Source: JBFWWP01 sp050246115
GTDB taxonomy: Bacteria; Planctomycetota; UBA8108; UBA1146; JAJFFE01
Direction of reading: 5' to 3'
Assembly (NCBI GenBank): GCA_050246115.1
Contig: JBFWWP010000013.1
Location: 62,001 to 126,000 of the forward strand
DNA length: 64,000 nt
Shown: piece by piece, positions 8,373 through 16,599 of the stretch
How positions within the stretch are numbered: the stretch's first letter is position 1
How the letters are laid out: each line of letters begins with the position of its first letter
Program-made: the position numbers and the translations under genes
The notes under the pieces: model-generated
Seen by the model: only the letters and a program-made list of their open reading frames with translations
What the model was told of the DNA's origin: nothing
The model's database searches: none

Positions 8373-9422
8373 ATGTCTGAGAAGGTCTTCATTGGAATCG
8401 ACCTCGGAACCAGCCGCACCTCGATCACTTGTTCCAACGGCGTCCGCGAGACGGTTTGGTCCTATGTCGGCTACGCCAAGGATCACGTCAGCCGCAAGAT
8501 GCTCGGCGGTCGCAACATCATCTACGGCAAGGAAGCGGTCAAGAACCGCATGTCGGTGAACCTGATCCGCCCGCTCGAGGGGGGCAGCATCAAGAAGAAG
8601 AACGGCAAGGATACTGCCGAGTCGAAGACCGCGGTCAAAGACCTGCTCGAACATGCGATCTCCTTGGCGCAGATCCCCCCCGGCAGCACGATCTACGCGG
8701 TGATCGGCGCCCCCGCCGAGGCCAGCGTCCAGGGTCAGGCACAGATCATCGAAGCGGCCGCCAACTTCGTCGACAGCGTGATCGTTTGCTCGGAGCCGTT
8801 TGCGGTCGCGTACGGACTCGACTTCCTGAATGACACACTGGTCATCGACATCGGCGCCGGTACTACGGACCTATGCCGCGTCCACGGCAGCATGCCGCAA
8901 GCAGAGGATCAGCGCACGCACGAAGTCGCTGGCGACTCCATCGACCAGACGCTCACGACTTTGGTCAAGGCCAAGTACCCCGAAGCGCAGTTCTCGCTGA
9001 ACATGATTCGCGAGATCAAGGAGAACTACGCCTCGGTCACACCGAAGATGGACGACGTGATCGTCGATCTCCCGGTAGCGGGTAAGCCGAAGCCGTTCGA
9101 TCTCACCGAGCTCGTCTACGAGGCCTGCTACTCGCTGGTTCCGCCGACGATCGCGGCGCTGCAGGACCTGATCGCGACCTACGACCCGGAATTCCAAGCC
9201 AAGATGCGTGGCAACGTCCTGCTCGGCGGCGGCGGCAGCCAGATCAAGGGGCTCGGACGCGCGATCCAAGAGGCGCTCAAGGAGTACGGCGGTGGCAAAG
9301 TCACCACCGTCGAAGAGCCGCAGTACGCCGGCTCGAACGGTGCGCTCAAGATCGCGTTGGACCTGCCACAGGACTACTGGAAGGACTTCTCCACCAAGCA
9401 GTCGGCCACCACGAACGCGTGA
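8373..9422 (+). CDS. MamK-like bacterial actin
   Basis: A 349-residue ATPase of the actin fold. Phosphate-1 motif G-I-D-L-G-T-S (residues 8-14), phosphate-2 motif I-D-I-G-A-G-T-T-D (about 158-166) and adenosine motif L-L-G-G-G-G-S-Q (about 282-289) are intact. From memory it matches MamK, the magnetosome filament protein, better than MreB or ParM: S-E-P-F-x-V-x-Y-G-L-D before phosphate 2, A-G-K-P in the middle, and L-P-x-x-Y-W near the end. MamK filaments position organelles in magnetotactic bacteria, and MamK-like proteins also occur outside them. No other mam gene is visible here. The ATG is preceded by AAGGAG. Confidence 0.8.
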   Translation: MSEKVFIGIDLGTSRTSITCSNGVRETVWSYVGYAKDHVSRKMLGGRNIIYGKEAVKNRMSVNLIRPLEGGSIKKKNGKDTAESKTAVKDLLEHAISLAQIPPGSTIYAVIGAPAEASVQGQAQIIEAAANFVDSVIVCSEPFAVAYGLDFLNDTLVIDIGAGTTDLCRVHGSMPQAEDQRTHEVAGDSIDQTLTTLVKAKYPEAQFSLNMIREIKENYASVTPKMDDVIVDLPVAGKPKPFDLTELVYEACYSLVPPTIAALQDLIATYDPEFQAKMRGNVLLGGGGSQIKGLGRAIQEALKEYGGGKVTTVEEPQYAGSNGALKIALDLPQDYWKDFSTKQSATTNA

Positions 9423-9763
9423 TCGCTTCTGCGTCGCACGCCGCCCACGGACGACACCGCGAGTGAGCTCCCGACGACCCACGTCGGGTTGAGTTCAGGC
9501 GGGCCAGCCGGCGGTCGTGCGACTGGAACCCAGCGCGCAGGTGGACCCAAGCAACAACGAGGAGCGAGGAGAGGCCTCGTCCACCGAGGTTCTCGACTCG
9601 ACCGCCCAGGGGCCGGCACGGAGCGTATCGCTTCGGGTCGGCCCCTTCCTTTCAGCGACGCACCCGTGCTGGTTTGGCACGTTGCCCACGAAAACAGCGC
9701 TTCCTCTTCATCCGCCGTTCGGGGATAATCCCCGGACGCCGCCCACCGTGAAGAGGATTCGAC
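9423..9763. other. 341-bp gene-free gap
   Basis: Lies between the actin-like gene and a lipoprotein gene. Apart from a promoter-like pair at 9701-9729 I see no coding, RNA or repeat signal. Confidence 0.4.
9701..9729 (+). promoter_or_regulatory. Possible promoter for the lipoprotein pair
   Basis: TTCCTC and GATAAT are separated by 17 bp, 34 bases before the GTG of the following lipoprotein gene. Confidence 0.4.
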
Positions 9764-11008
9764 GTGACCCCACGTCCGAGGCCCGTTCGTGGACCGTGCG
9801 GCAGGAGAGCGCACCGCCGACTCCGCAGACCGATCGATCCGCAGGGCGATCGAGAGCGGTACCCGCCACGGAGTCGGTCGATCTTCCGGCTCGAGGTCCG
9901 TGCCTGGGTTGCCGCCGCCGCGTTGTTCGCGGCCTGGGCGTTGCTGCCCGGCTGCGCGCTCCCTACGGGTCGCGACGCGGTCCCTCGGGACGTACGCCGT
10001 GCCCCCTATCGCCTCGCCATCAGCCAGGTCGCCATGCCGGTCCCCAGCAGCGGCATCCCCGAGGACAGCCCGCGCCGAGACGAGAACCGGCTCGCGTTCG
10101 CGTACCCAGCGGACGAGTTTCGCGACCGTGTGATCCGTACCCTCACGGAGGGGCAGGCGACGACCGCGATCGTCGCGGTTGGTGAACTCGACCTGCTCGA
10201 AGCCCGCTCCTGTCACGCCGATCTGCTGCTACGGCTGCGCGTGACGCGCGCAGCGCCCCAACACGTGGGGATGTCGGGCCTGCATTCGGTCACTGCCGGC
10301 GTCCTTTGGCTCGGCACTTGGATGGGCGGGCTGCTGGTGCCGGACAGTCGCTACGATCCGGGGCTCGAAGTGGTGTGCACCGCGGTCAACCCGCACGACG
10401 GCCAGCCGCTCGCGCGCTTCGCCCTCACCTCGACACCCGTGAACTTGCGCTTCTTGGACCGCAATCCACTCGCCTCCGTGGCCCTCGCGCAAAGCCTGAT
10501 CTTGCCGCCCTTCTGGACCTCCGACGACCCGTTCCGCACCAGCCACACCCTGTCCGCCATCGGTACCGAACACATCGTCCACCAGTTGGTGCAAGTGCTT
10601 GGGCGGCTCCAGACACCCCAGGAGTCGCAACCCCTCCGCGTCGAGTTCCAGCAGCCTGTCAACGGGGAACGCACCGGCGAGGTCACGCGACTCCGCGCTC
10701 GCGTCGAGGCCCTCGGCCCGATCGAGGGCCTGACCCTGCGCGTCAACGGCGTCGCGAGTCCGACGACGGGATTCGATCCCGGGCGCGATCGACTGCCCGG
10801 TTTCGACCTCGAGCAGGTGCTCCGCTTGCAACCCGGACGCAACGAGATCCAGATCGAAGCGCGCCAAGGTGACGATGTCTGCTCGCGGACGCTCGTGGTG
10901 TTCTGCGACGAGCGCGCTTCACTCGAGGATATCGACCCAGAGGATCCACCGTCGGCCCCGACGAGTGAGTCGATGAACGGGCTTGGCGACGAACGAGGGA
11001 ATTCATGA
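9764..11008 (+). CDS. Lipoprotein of unknown function
   Basis: A 414-residue protein with an unusually long basic N-region of about 45 residues before a hydrophobic stretch and the lipobox L-L-P-G-C (Cys64). No later start codon exists before the signal core, so the GTG with GAAGAGGA upstream is the only option. The mature part looks globular: residues about 75-290 are of no known family to me. Residues about 300-385 resemble a beta-sandwich, with a segment about reference frame values (L-R-V-N-G-V). Its stop overlaps the start of the next lipoprotein gene (ATGA), so the two are translationally coupled. Confidence 0.6.
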   Translation: MTPRPRPVRGPCGRRAHRRLRRPIDPQGDRERYPPRSRSIFRLEVRAWVAAAALFAAWALLPGCALPTGRDAVPRDVRRAPYRLAISQVAMPVPSSGIPEDSPRRDENRLAFAYPADEFRDRVIRTLTEGQATTAIVAVGELDLLEARSCHADLLLRLRVTRAAPQHVGMSGLHSVTAGVLWLGTWMGGLLVPDSRYDPGLEVVCTAVNPHDGQPLARFALTSTPVNLRFLDRNPLASVALAQSLILPPFWTSDDPFRTSHTLSAIGTEHIVHQLVQVLGRLQTPQESQPLRVEFQQPVNGERTGEVTRLRARVEALGPIEGLTLRVNGVASPTTGFDPGRDRLPGFDLEQVLRLQPGRNEIQIEARQGDDVCSRTLVVFCDERASLEDIDPEDPPSAPTSESMNGLGDERGNS

Positions 11009-13683
11009 GTCTACTTCGCGGTCGACGACTCCGCGGGCACGGTGCGCTTCTCATCTTACCGCTCCTCGCTTGCGGATGTGGACCGGCCGCCATCTCGGCA
11101 GTGCTTTCCAGTTCGTCGTCGGGTGGCGGCAGTGGCGGCGCACCGCCGAGCGCTACCGATACCGTGGCCCCGGACACGATGTTCGCGCCGGGATCGCTGC
11201 CCGCGCCCGCGGTTGCCGTCGACTCGGTCACCTTCGTGTTCTCGGCGAGCGAAGCCGGGGCCCGCTTCGAGGGCAGCGTGGATCAGGGAGCCTGGTTCGA
11301 CGTCGCGAGCCCACATACCATCGCGGGCCTCGGTGAGGGGCCTCATGACTTTCGGGTGCGCGCGATCGATGCCGCCGACAACGTCGACCCGACCCCCGCT
11401 GCCTCCTCTTGGACGATCGACCTCACCGCACCCATGACGCAGATCATCAGTGCCCCGCCGCTCGTCACCATGGACGAAGACGCGAGCTTCGAAGTGGCAG
11501 CGAACGAGATCGACGCGCAGATGGAAGCCCGACTCGACGGCGGGCCATGGCAAGCGGTGGCGAGCCCCGTCGTACTGACCGCGCTCGACGAAGGCGTGCA
11601 CTCCTTCGAGGTACGCGCGGTGGACGCTGCGGGCAACCAAGAACGGACGCCGCAGCGTCACGACTGGGAGATCGAGCGAACGGGACCGGACCTCACCACC
11701 GACTATCCACCGGCCACCGCGCTCACCGACGCGCCGTCCATCGTGTTGCGAGGGCGCGCGGCCGACCCCCACGGCGTGGCTTCCGTGTCACTCGGCTCGA
11801 CGATCGCGACGACCTTCGATGGCTTCGCCAACTGGCAAGTCGCGACCTCCCTGGACCCGGGACCCAACGACTTGGGCGCGACCGCACGCGACACGCTAGG
11901 GAACGAGACCACCCGCATGCCCACGACCCACGTCGTGCGCGCCCCCATCCTCGACGAACCGATCGCGGCGGCGCGGGGCCCGAACGGCGACGCGCTGGTG
12001 CTCGACCGCGCACTCGGCGCGGTGCTCCGCGTCGCCCTCCCACCAACGGGTACTCGCGCCACGGCCGCGGACTGGACGGTCGCATCGGGACTCGGGGTCG
12101 GACTCGGACCAGCGCTCGACGACGCCCAGGCGATGGCTCTCGACCCGCTGCTGCAGCGCGTGCTCGTGACCGTCGGCGCGGGCAACGCGCTGCTTGCCGT
12201 AGACCTCGCTTCCGGTGATCGCACGACGATCGCGAGTGACGCCGTGGGCTCCGGCCCAAGCCTCGCGCAATCGTGGACGGTAGCCGTCGCGGAGGCCGGC
12301 ACCTTCGCGCTCGTCGGCACGGCCACACCGGCGCAACTGGTGAGTGTCGACCTGAACACCGGGGTTCGCAGTCTCGTGGCGGGTGCGGGAGTGGGCGCTG
12401 GACCGCCGCTGCAAGTGCCGCGCGGCTTGGCCCTCGACGACGCGACCGGGCGCGCCTTCTGGCTCGACGGCGGGGCCAGTGCCCTCTTCGCCATCACGCT
12501 CGCCGATGGCAACCGCGTCGAGATCTCGGGGCCGACCCACGGGGCCGGTCCACCGCTCACCGGGGCGACCGCGCTCGCCCTGGATCTGCCGGCAGCGCGC
12601 GCGTTCGTGACTCGCAGCGGCGGTGCCGGGATCATCGAACTCGACATCGCAACCGGCGATCGCGTCGAACTCGTTGGCCCCGCGAGCACTGCCCCTCCAG
12701 CCCCGACCGCCATGTTGCCCCTCACACCGAGCGACACGCGACTTCACATCCTCGACGAGCGCATCGATGGCTGGATCGAAGTGGAGCGCACGAGCGGCGC
12801 GACGACCCCGGGCGCGCGTTCCGCGCAAGGAAGCGGGCCACCCCTACTCGCTCCGATCGCGGTCGTGCACGACACGAACACGTGTTGGGTTGCCGACCGC
12901 GACCGCGCTGCCGTGATCGCCGTGGACACCACCCTTGGCGCGCGGACGGAAGTGTCGGGGCCCACTCGCGGCGTTGGCCCCCTGTTCGAGCGACTCGAGG
13001 ATCTCGTGGCACTGGACGATGAGCACCTCCTGGTCGCCGATAGCAGTTCCGACGCGCTCATCGAGATCGAGACCGGGACCGGTAACCGAACCGAACTCTC
13101 CGGTGCGAGCCGCGGGGTCGGTCCGCTGTTCGTGACGCCGGTAGCAATTGCCCTCGATCCGACGTTGCCGCGCGTCATCGTCGTCGATGCCGCGACCGCG
13201 ACTCTCATCGACGTGGAACTCGCGACCGGCGATCGCCAGGTCGTTTCCGGGAGTGGAATTGGCGGTGGGGCGCCGTTCTCGGTGCCGCGCGACGTTGCTC
13301 TGCGCGACGACGGCGTCGTCGCCTACGTGATCGATCTCGACTTCCCCGGAATCATCGAGGTGGCACTCGCGACGGGGCTTCGCTCACCGGTCCCGGGCAT
13401 CGGCGCGACCCTGCAGCTCCCGAGCAGTCTGTGCCTCGACGCCAACTCCGCACGTGCGTTCGTGGGATCCGCGTCGACGGCCACGATCTACTCGTTCAAT
13501 CTGCAGACCGGGTTCGTGTCGGTGGTGTCCGGCGACAACCTGGGCAGCGGGCCACGACTGCGCGCACCGTCCCGTTTGACGCTCGACGACGACAGCGGCA
13601 CTCTCTGGATCGCCGAGGTTGGACGCGGTGCTGTCTACGCCGTAGAAGCGGCGCTCGGAACGCGCGTCATCCCGAGCAAGTAG
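11005..13683 (+). CDS. Lipoprotein with Ig-like and beta-propeller repeats
   Basis: An 892-residue protein with lipobox L-L-A-C (Cys23) and then a Ser/Gly-rich linker. Three Ig-like or bacterial-neuraminidase-like modules follow (about residues 60-310), recognisable by repeated F-x-V-R-A-x-D-A-A-x-N. The rest (about 315-890) is a long run of propeller blades with the recurring pattern T-G-x-R-x-x-V-S-G followed by G-x-G-P-P-L and A-L-D, as in SMP-30 or NHL-type propellers. Probably a surface or periplasmic binding protein. It overlaps the preceding gene by 4 bp, and its 3' end overlaps the convergent gene by 17 bp. Confidence 0.75.
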   Translation: MSLLRGRRLRGHGALLILPLLACGCGPAAISAVLSSSSSGGGSGGAPPSATDTVAPDTMFAPGSLPAPAVAVDSVTFVFSASEAGARFEGSVDQGAWFDVASPHTIAGLGEGPHDFRVRAIDAADNVDPTPAASSWTIDLTAPMTQIISAPPLVTMDEDASFEVAANEIDAQMEARLDGGPWQAVASPVVLTALDEGVHSFEVRAVDAAGNQERTPQRHDWEIERTGPDLTTDYPPATALTDAPSIVLRGRAADPHGVASVSLGSTIATTFDGFANWQVATSLDPGPNDLGATARDTLGNETTRMPTTHVVRAPILDEPIAAARGPNGDALVLDRALGAVLRVALPPTGTRATAADWTVASGLGVGLGPALDDAQAMALDPLLQRVLVTVGAGNALLAVDLASGDRTTIASDAVGSGPSLAQSWTVAVAEAGTFALVGTATPAQLVSVDLNTGVRSLVAGAGVGAGPPLQVPRGLALDDATGRAFWLDGGASALFAITLADGNRVEISGPTHGAGPPLTGATALALDLPAARAFVTRSGGAGIIELDIATGDRVELVGPASTAPPAPTAMLPLTPSDTRLHILDERIDGWIEVERTSGATTPGARSAQGSGPPLLAPIAVVHDTNTCWVADRDRAAVIAVDTTLGARTEVSGPTRGVGPLFERLEDLVALDDEHLLVADSSSDALIEIETGTGNRTELSGASRGVGPLFVTPVAIALDPTLPRVIVVDAATATLIDVELATGDRQVVSGSGIGGGAPFSVPRDVALRDDGVVAYVIDLDFPGIIEVALATGLRSPVPGIGATLQLPSSLCLDANSARAFVGSASTATIYSFNLQTGFVSVVSGDNLGSGPRLRAPSRLTLDDDSGTLWIAEVGRGAVYAVEAALGTRVIPSK

Positions 13684-14197
13684 TCAAGCGCTGGGCCCGC
13701 GCCGCGGGCACGACTCGAGCGCCACCCACGGGGGGCGTGGGTGCAGAACCGTCGGCGGCCAACTCCGAGTCGGGGAGCCCCGAGTCGACGGCACCCCTTC
13801 GCTCGAGCACGCGCTGGAGGAGGTCCGACAACTCACCCAGCTCATCCTCTTCGCGAATTCGCAGGCGCCCAGGATCGCGGCCCGCGAGCAAGGACCGGAG
13901 GTGTTGCTCGAAGTGATAGATCGGGCCAGCAACGCGAAACGTCACGATGGTCCCGATCACCACGGTCAACGGCACGAGCAGCCCCATGGCCACGCCGAGC
14001 TGCGTCCAGAGCAAGTCGCCGAGTGGCCCCATCAGGGCTCGGCCTTCCGGTAATGCGAGCGCCATCTTCGTCGCCGCCCGACTGAGCAGAGAGAACTGCA
14101 CTAACGTGCACGCGACACCGAGTCCCAGGAACACGCCGATCAGCTTCAGTTGCAGAGCTGGCTTGGGGAGTCGATTGCGTCGCTGGGGTAGATTCAT
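13667..14197 (-). CDS. Two-helix membrane protein with HAMP-like segment
   Basis: A 176-residue protein with membrane helices at about 17-40 and 66-90. It then has a HAMP-like stretch: V-A-G-P-I-Y-H-F-E-Q-H-L, a Gly-Arg-Asp turn, I-R-E-E-D-E-L-G-E-L-S-D-L-L-Q. A Pro/Ala tail follows. This resembles the sensor half of a chemoreceptor or kinase without an output domain. The ATG is preceded by GGGAAAGG. It is divergent from the receiver-transposase gene about 210 bp away, so the two may form a signalling pair. Confidence 0.7.
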   Translation of the reverse strand: MNLPQRRNRLPKPALQLKLIGVFLGLGVACTLVQFSLLSRAATKMALALPEGRALMGPLGDLLWTQLGVAMGLLVPLTVVIGTIVTFRVAGPIYHFEQHLRSLLAGRDPGRLRIREEDELGELSDLLQRVLERRGAVDSGLPDSELAADGSAPTPPVGGARVVPAARAQRLTTCSG

Positions 14198-14406
14198 GCT
14201 GTCGCCTTTCCCGATCCGGGCAACTGCGCGTGAGATTCCCGGCCCTTCTCCGAGCGCCGCGAGCGGCGCCTGTCATCCTGGGCCCGGACGCGCGCGCCAG
14301 CCTCTCAAGAGTACGATGCCATTCAGAAACCCCCGCGCGAGAGCCGAAGAAGTGGGCGATCGGCACCGCTGTCACTGGGTCTGGGAAGGGACGATCCGCA
14401 CCGCGT

Positions 14407-15789
14407 ATGTCAGCTACCCCGTACACCATCCTCATCGTAGACGACACTCCGCTCATCCGGCGCATGTGTTCCCGCTACCTGCCGGAAGTCGCGCAGAACG
14501 TCGTCACGCCTATCCTCGGCCCGCTCGAGGTGACGCTGCTCGAGGCCGAGAATGGTGAGGAGGCCGAGCGCGTGCTCCGCTCCCAGAAGGTCGACCTCAT
14601 GATCCTCGACCTCATGATGCCGGTCAAAGACGGCTTGAGCCTGCTGACCGATCTCAAAGCGGACCCGCTGCCAACGCCCGTCGATGTCCTGGTATGCAGT
14701 TCCATGGATGCGCCGACGGTGATCGAGCAAGCGTTGCGCCTGGGGGTTCTCGGATTCGTCTCGAAGCCGATCACCCGCGAGCGGCTTCAGGAAAAGTGGC
14801 AAGAAGCCCTGCTGCGCAAGCAGGAGCGGGAGGCCGCCCAGCCCGCGACGCAGGCGCCCCAGGTCGCGAACGAGCGGGAGTGGCTGGAACCACCGGGGAG
14901 TGCGGCCCCGCCCCTCGCAAGTCAGAACGTGCCCGTGTTCGTCCCGCTCGAGGCGGCGGCGGTGGCGCAGCCGGAGAAGCAGAAGACCGAAGGCCCCTTT
15001 GCGGGTAGCTCCATGACCGCGATCGACGCGGCTGCAGCGTGGCGCCGGCGTCCACTCCAGAACACCTATCCGCTCATCTATGTCGACCAACTGTCCTACC
15101 CGTGCCGCTCCGGTCACGACGTCGCCAACCACCTGGCAGTCTGGCTCGCGGGCATCGACGTACACGGCCAGCAAGAAGTGCTTGGGATCTGGAGCACCGG
15201 GGTCGAAAGCCAGGACTTCTGGCAAACGGTGTTCGCGGACGTACGCCGGCGCGGCCTGGAAAGCACGCTGATCGTAACGGGCCACGAGCGCACCGGAATG
15301 GCCGCGGCCGTGCAGAGTGAGTACCCGCAAAGCGAGTGCGTTCTCGACGTCGTCGAACTCCTTCGGCGCAGCATGGACTTGGTGGCCTGGCGAGATCGTC
15401 GCGCCTTTGCGAAGGACCTCAAAGAGGTCTACGCCGCACCGTCCACCGACGACGCCGCCGACGCGCTCGATTCGCTACGAGACCGCTGGCTCGATGCCTA
15501 TCCCATGGCGCTACGGCCATGGCGTACCAGTTGGAATTCCGTCACGGCGCTGTTTCACTACCCAGCCGAGTTGCGCATGGTGCTGTTCGACACCACCAGC
15601 CTCGAAGCCTTCCACCGTCAACTCACCAAGAGCCTGAACGGCATGGTCGTGTTCGCCAACGACTCCGTGTTGCAAGCTCACTTCTACGAGACCCTCGCCG
15701 AGACCGCGACGAAGTGGACCCGCCGCGCCAATTGGGCGGTAGCGGTCAACCAGCTGAGCAAGGTCTTCTCCGACCGCGTCGAGATCTAG
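14407..15789 (+). CDS. Response-regulator receiver fused to IS256-type transposase-like domain
   Basis: A 460-residue fusion. Residues 6-135 are a CheY-like receiver: acidic pair D12-D13, phosphoacceptor Asp68 in L-D-L-M-M-P, Ser98, and Lys120 in S-K-P. A Pro/Ala linker leads to residues about 220-455, which follow the IS256/mutator transposase catalytic core through recognisable blocks: Y-P-L-I-Y-V-D, E-V-L-G-I-W, F-W, W-R-D-R-R-A-F-A-K-D-L-K, Y-P-A-E-L-R, L-E-A-F-H-R-Q-L. The first Asp (D227) and the Glu (E400) of the DDE triad remain. The second Asp is His293, and the C-x-x-H pair that follows it in IS256 is also lost. So it is unlikely to transpose and looks domesticated for a phospho-signalled role. 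No terminal inverted repeats flank it. Confidence 0.8.
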   Translation: MSATPYTILIVDDTPLIRRMCSRYLPEVAQNVVTPILGPLEVTLLEAENGEEAERVLRSQKVDLMILDLMMPVKDGLSLLTDLKADPLPTPVDVLVCSSMDAPTVIEQALRLGVLGFVSKPITRERLQEKWQEALLRKQEREAAQPATQAPQVANEREWLEPPGSAAPPLASQNVPVFVPLEAAAVAQPEKQKTEGPFAGSSMTAIDAAAAWRRRPLQNTYPLIYVDQLSYPCRSGHDVANHLAVWLAGIDVHGQQEVLGIWSTGVESQDFWQTVFADVRRRGLESTLIVTGHERTGMAAAVQSEYPQSECVLDVVELLRRSMDLVAWRDRRAFAKDLKEVYAAPSTDDAADALDSLRDRWLDAYPMALRPWRTSWNSVTALFHYPAELRMVLFDTTSLEAFHRQLTKSLNGMVVFANDSVLQAHFYETLAETATKWTRRANWAVAVNQLSKVFSDRVEI

Positions 15790-15857
15790 CCCCCGATCGC
15801 GCACGGCACGCGCTCGATCTGAGACAAGTGCGGTGTCAGGCGACTTCGACCCCGTTG

Positions 15858-15873
15858 GCCGAGCCTCCTCGGC
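15858..15873 (+). terminator. Hairpin after the receiver-transposase gene
   Basis: GCCGAG and CTCGGC around a 4-nt loop, about 70 bp after the stop, without a T-tract. Confidence 0.3.
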
Positions 15874-15916
15874 TCATCACCGTTCGCGGGGAAGGATCCG
15901 GCTTCCTCAACGGTTC

Positions 15917-16017
15917 TTAGGAGTCCCCCAAGAATGACTTCACCGAGCTTTCCGGATCGGCCGAATCTGACCCAAATCGGCGGCAAGATGTCGAAGTCAT
16001 TCTTGGGCGACTCCTTA
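15917..16017. repeat. 101-bp inverted-repeat element, copy 1 (MITE-like)
   Basis: The ends are 25-nt imperfect inverted repeats (23 of 25 match) containing AGGAGTC and CAAGAATGACTTC. The interior of about 50 bp recurs, inverted, at 22622-22806. Neither copy encodes a transposase. Its right end supplies the TAA stop codon of the adjacent HNH gene. Confidence 0.8.
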
Positions 16018-16428
16018 GCCTGGGGTGTACACGGCCCGAGAGCGATCGTTCAAACTTCGCACCCAAGAGCGGTGGGCCTCCTTGTCGCCTCCATGGGAGT
16101 ACGGGAAGGCGTCGGCATAGGCGGCAAAGGTGCCGAACCGCGACTCCCCATGCGCAACCAGCCCATGGCACGACTCGCTTCGTGACTTGGCCGCGGACTC
16201 ATCGCATAACAGCACCCCGTTGTCGGCGCTGCGAATGAAGTCATGGCTGCGGTTGGCGGGATTCCCCGACTGCACTGGGACGACGTGGTGGTAGTTCACC
16301 AGGATCTTCGTGTTCCCCCGCCCGAGATTCGTACCGCACACTGCGCAGCGGAAGTTCTGCCTCTGGCCGATCTCGTCGAGAACGGCAGGCACGAACTCGA
16401 AGAACTTGCGCGTCTCCGATTTCGCCAT
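16015..16428 (-). CDS. HNH endonuclease-like protein
   Basis: A 137-residue protein with an HNH-type zinc-finger nuclease signature: C-A-V-C (about residues 29-32), Y-H-H-V-V-P, D-N-G-V-L-L-C, then S-C-H-G-L-V-A-H-G. Spacing in the second half is longer than usual, so activity is uncertain. The ATG at 16428 has a strong AAAGGAG seven bases upstream; an open frame extends 51 bases further. The last codons read straight into the inverted repeat of the element at 15917-16017, whose first bases give the TAA stop. The protein may therefore be truncated relative to its ancestor. Confidence 0.7.
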   Translation of the reverse strand: MAKSETRKFFEFVPAVLDEIGQRQNFRCAVCGTNLGRGNTKILVNYHHVVPVQSGNPANRSHDFIRSADNGVLLCDESAAKSRSESCHGLVAHGESRFGTFAAYADAFPYSHGGDKEAHRSWVRSLNDRSRAVYTPG

Positions 16429-16599
16429 GGGTCGACTCCTTTCAGCCGCCAATGTCCAGGTCCGGTGCGTCGTGGTCAAGGTCAGCCCCTACGCCGCCGT
16501 GCGGCGGCGGCGAAACGACGGGTCCCTCAAGACCGCACGCTCGCCCGGTCGATACCCAGATGGGGACACGGACGCGTCCCCCCCGCGAAAGGACCCTCG

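Noticed and set aside
8373..9422. Magnetosome gene cluster
   Set aside because: Only the MamK-like actin is present; no MamA, MamB, MamM, MamE, MamI or MamQ-type gene was found in 64 kb, so magnetotaxis is not supported.
9671..9690. TGGCACG..TTGC resembling a sigma-54 promoter
   Set aside because: The spacing between the GG and GC elements is too short for a minus 24/minus 12 promoter.
14407..15789. An active IS256 insertion sequence
   Set aside because: The second catalytic Asp is missing, there are no flanking inverted repeats or target duplication, and the N-terminal DNA-binding region is replaced by a receiver domain.
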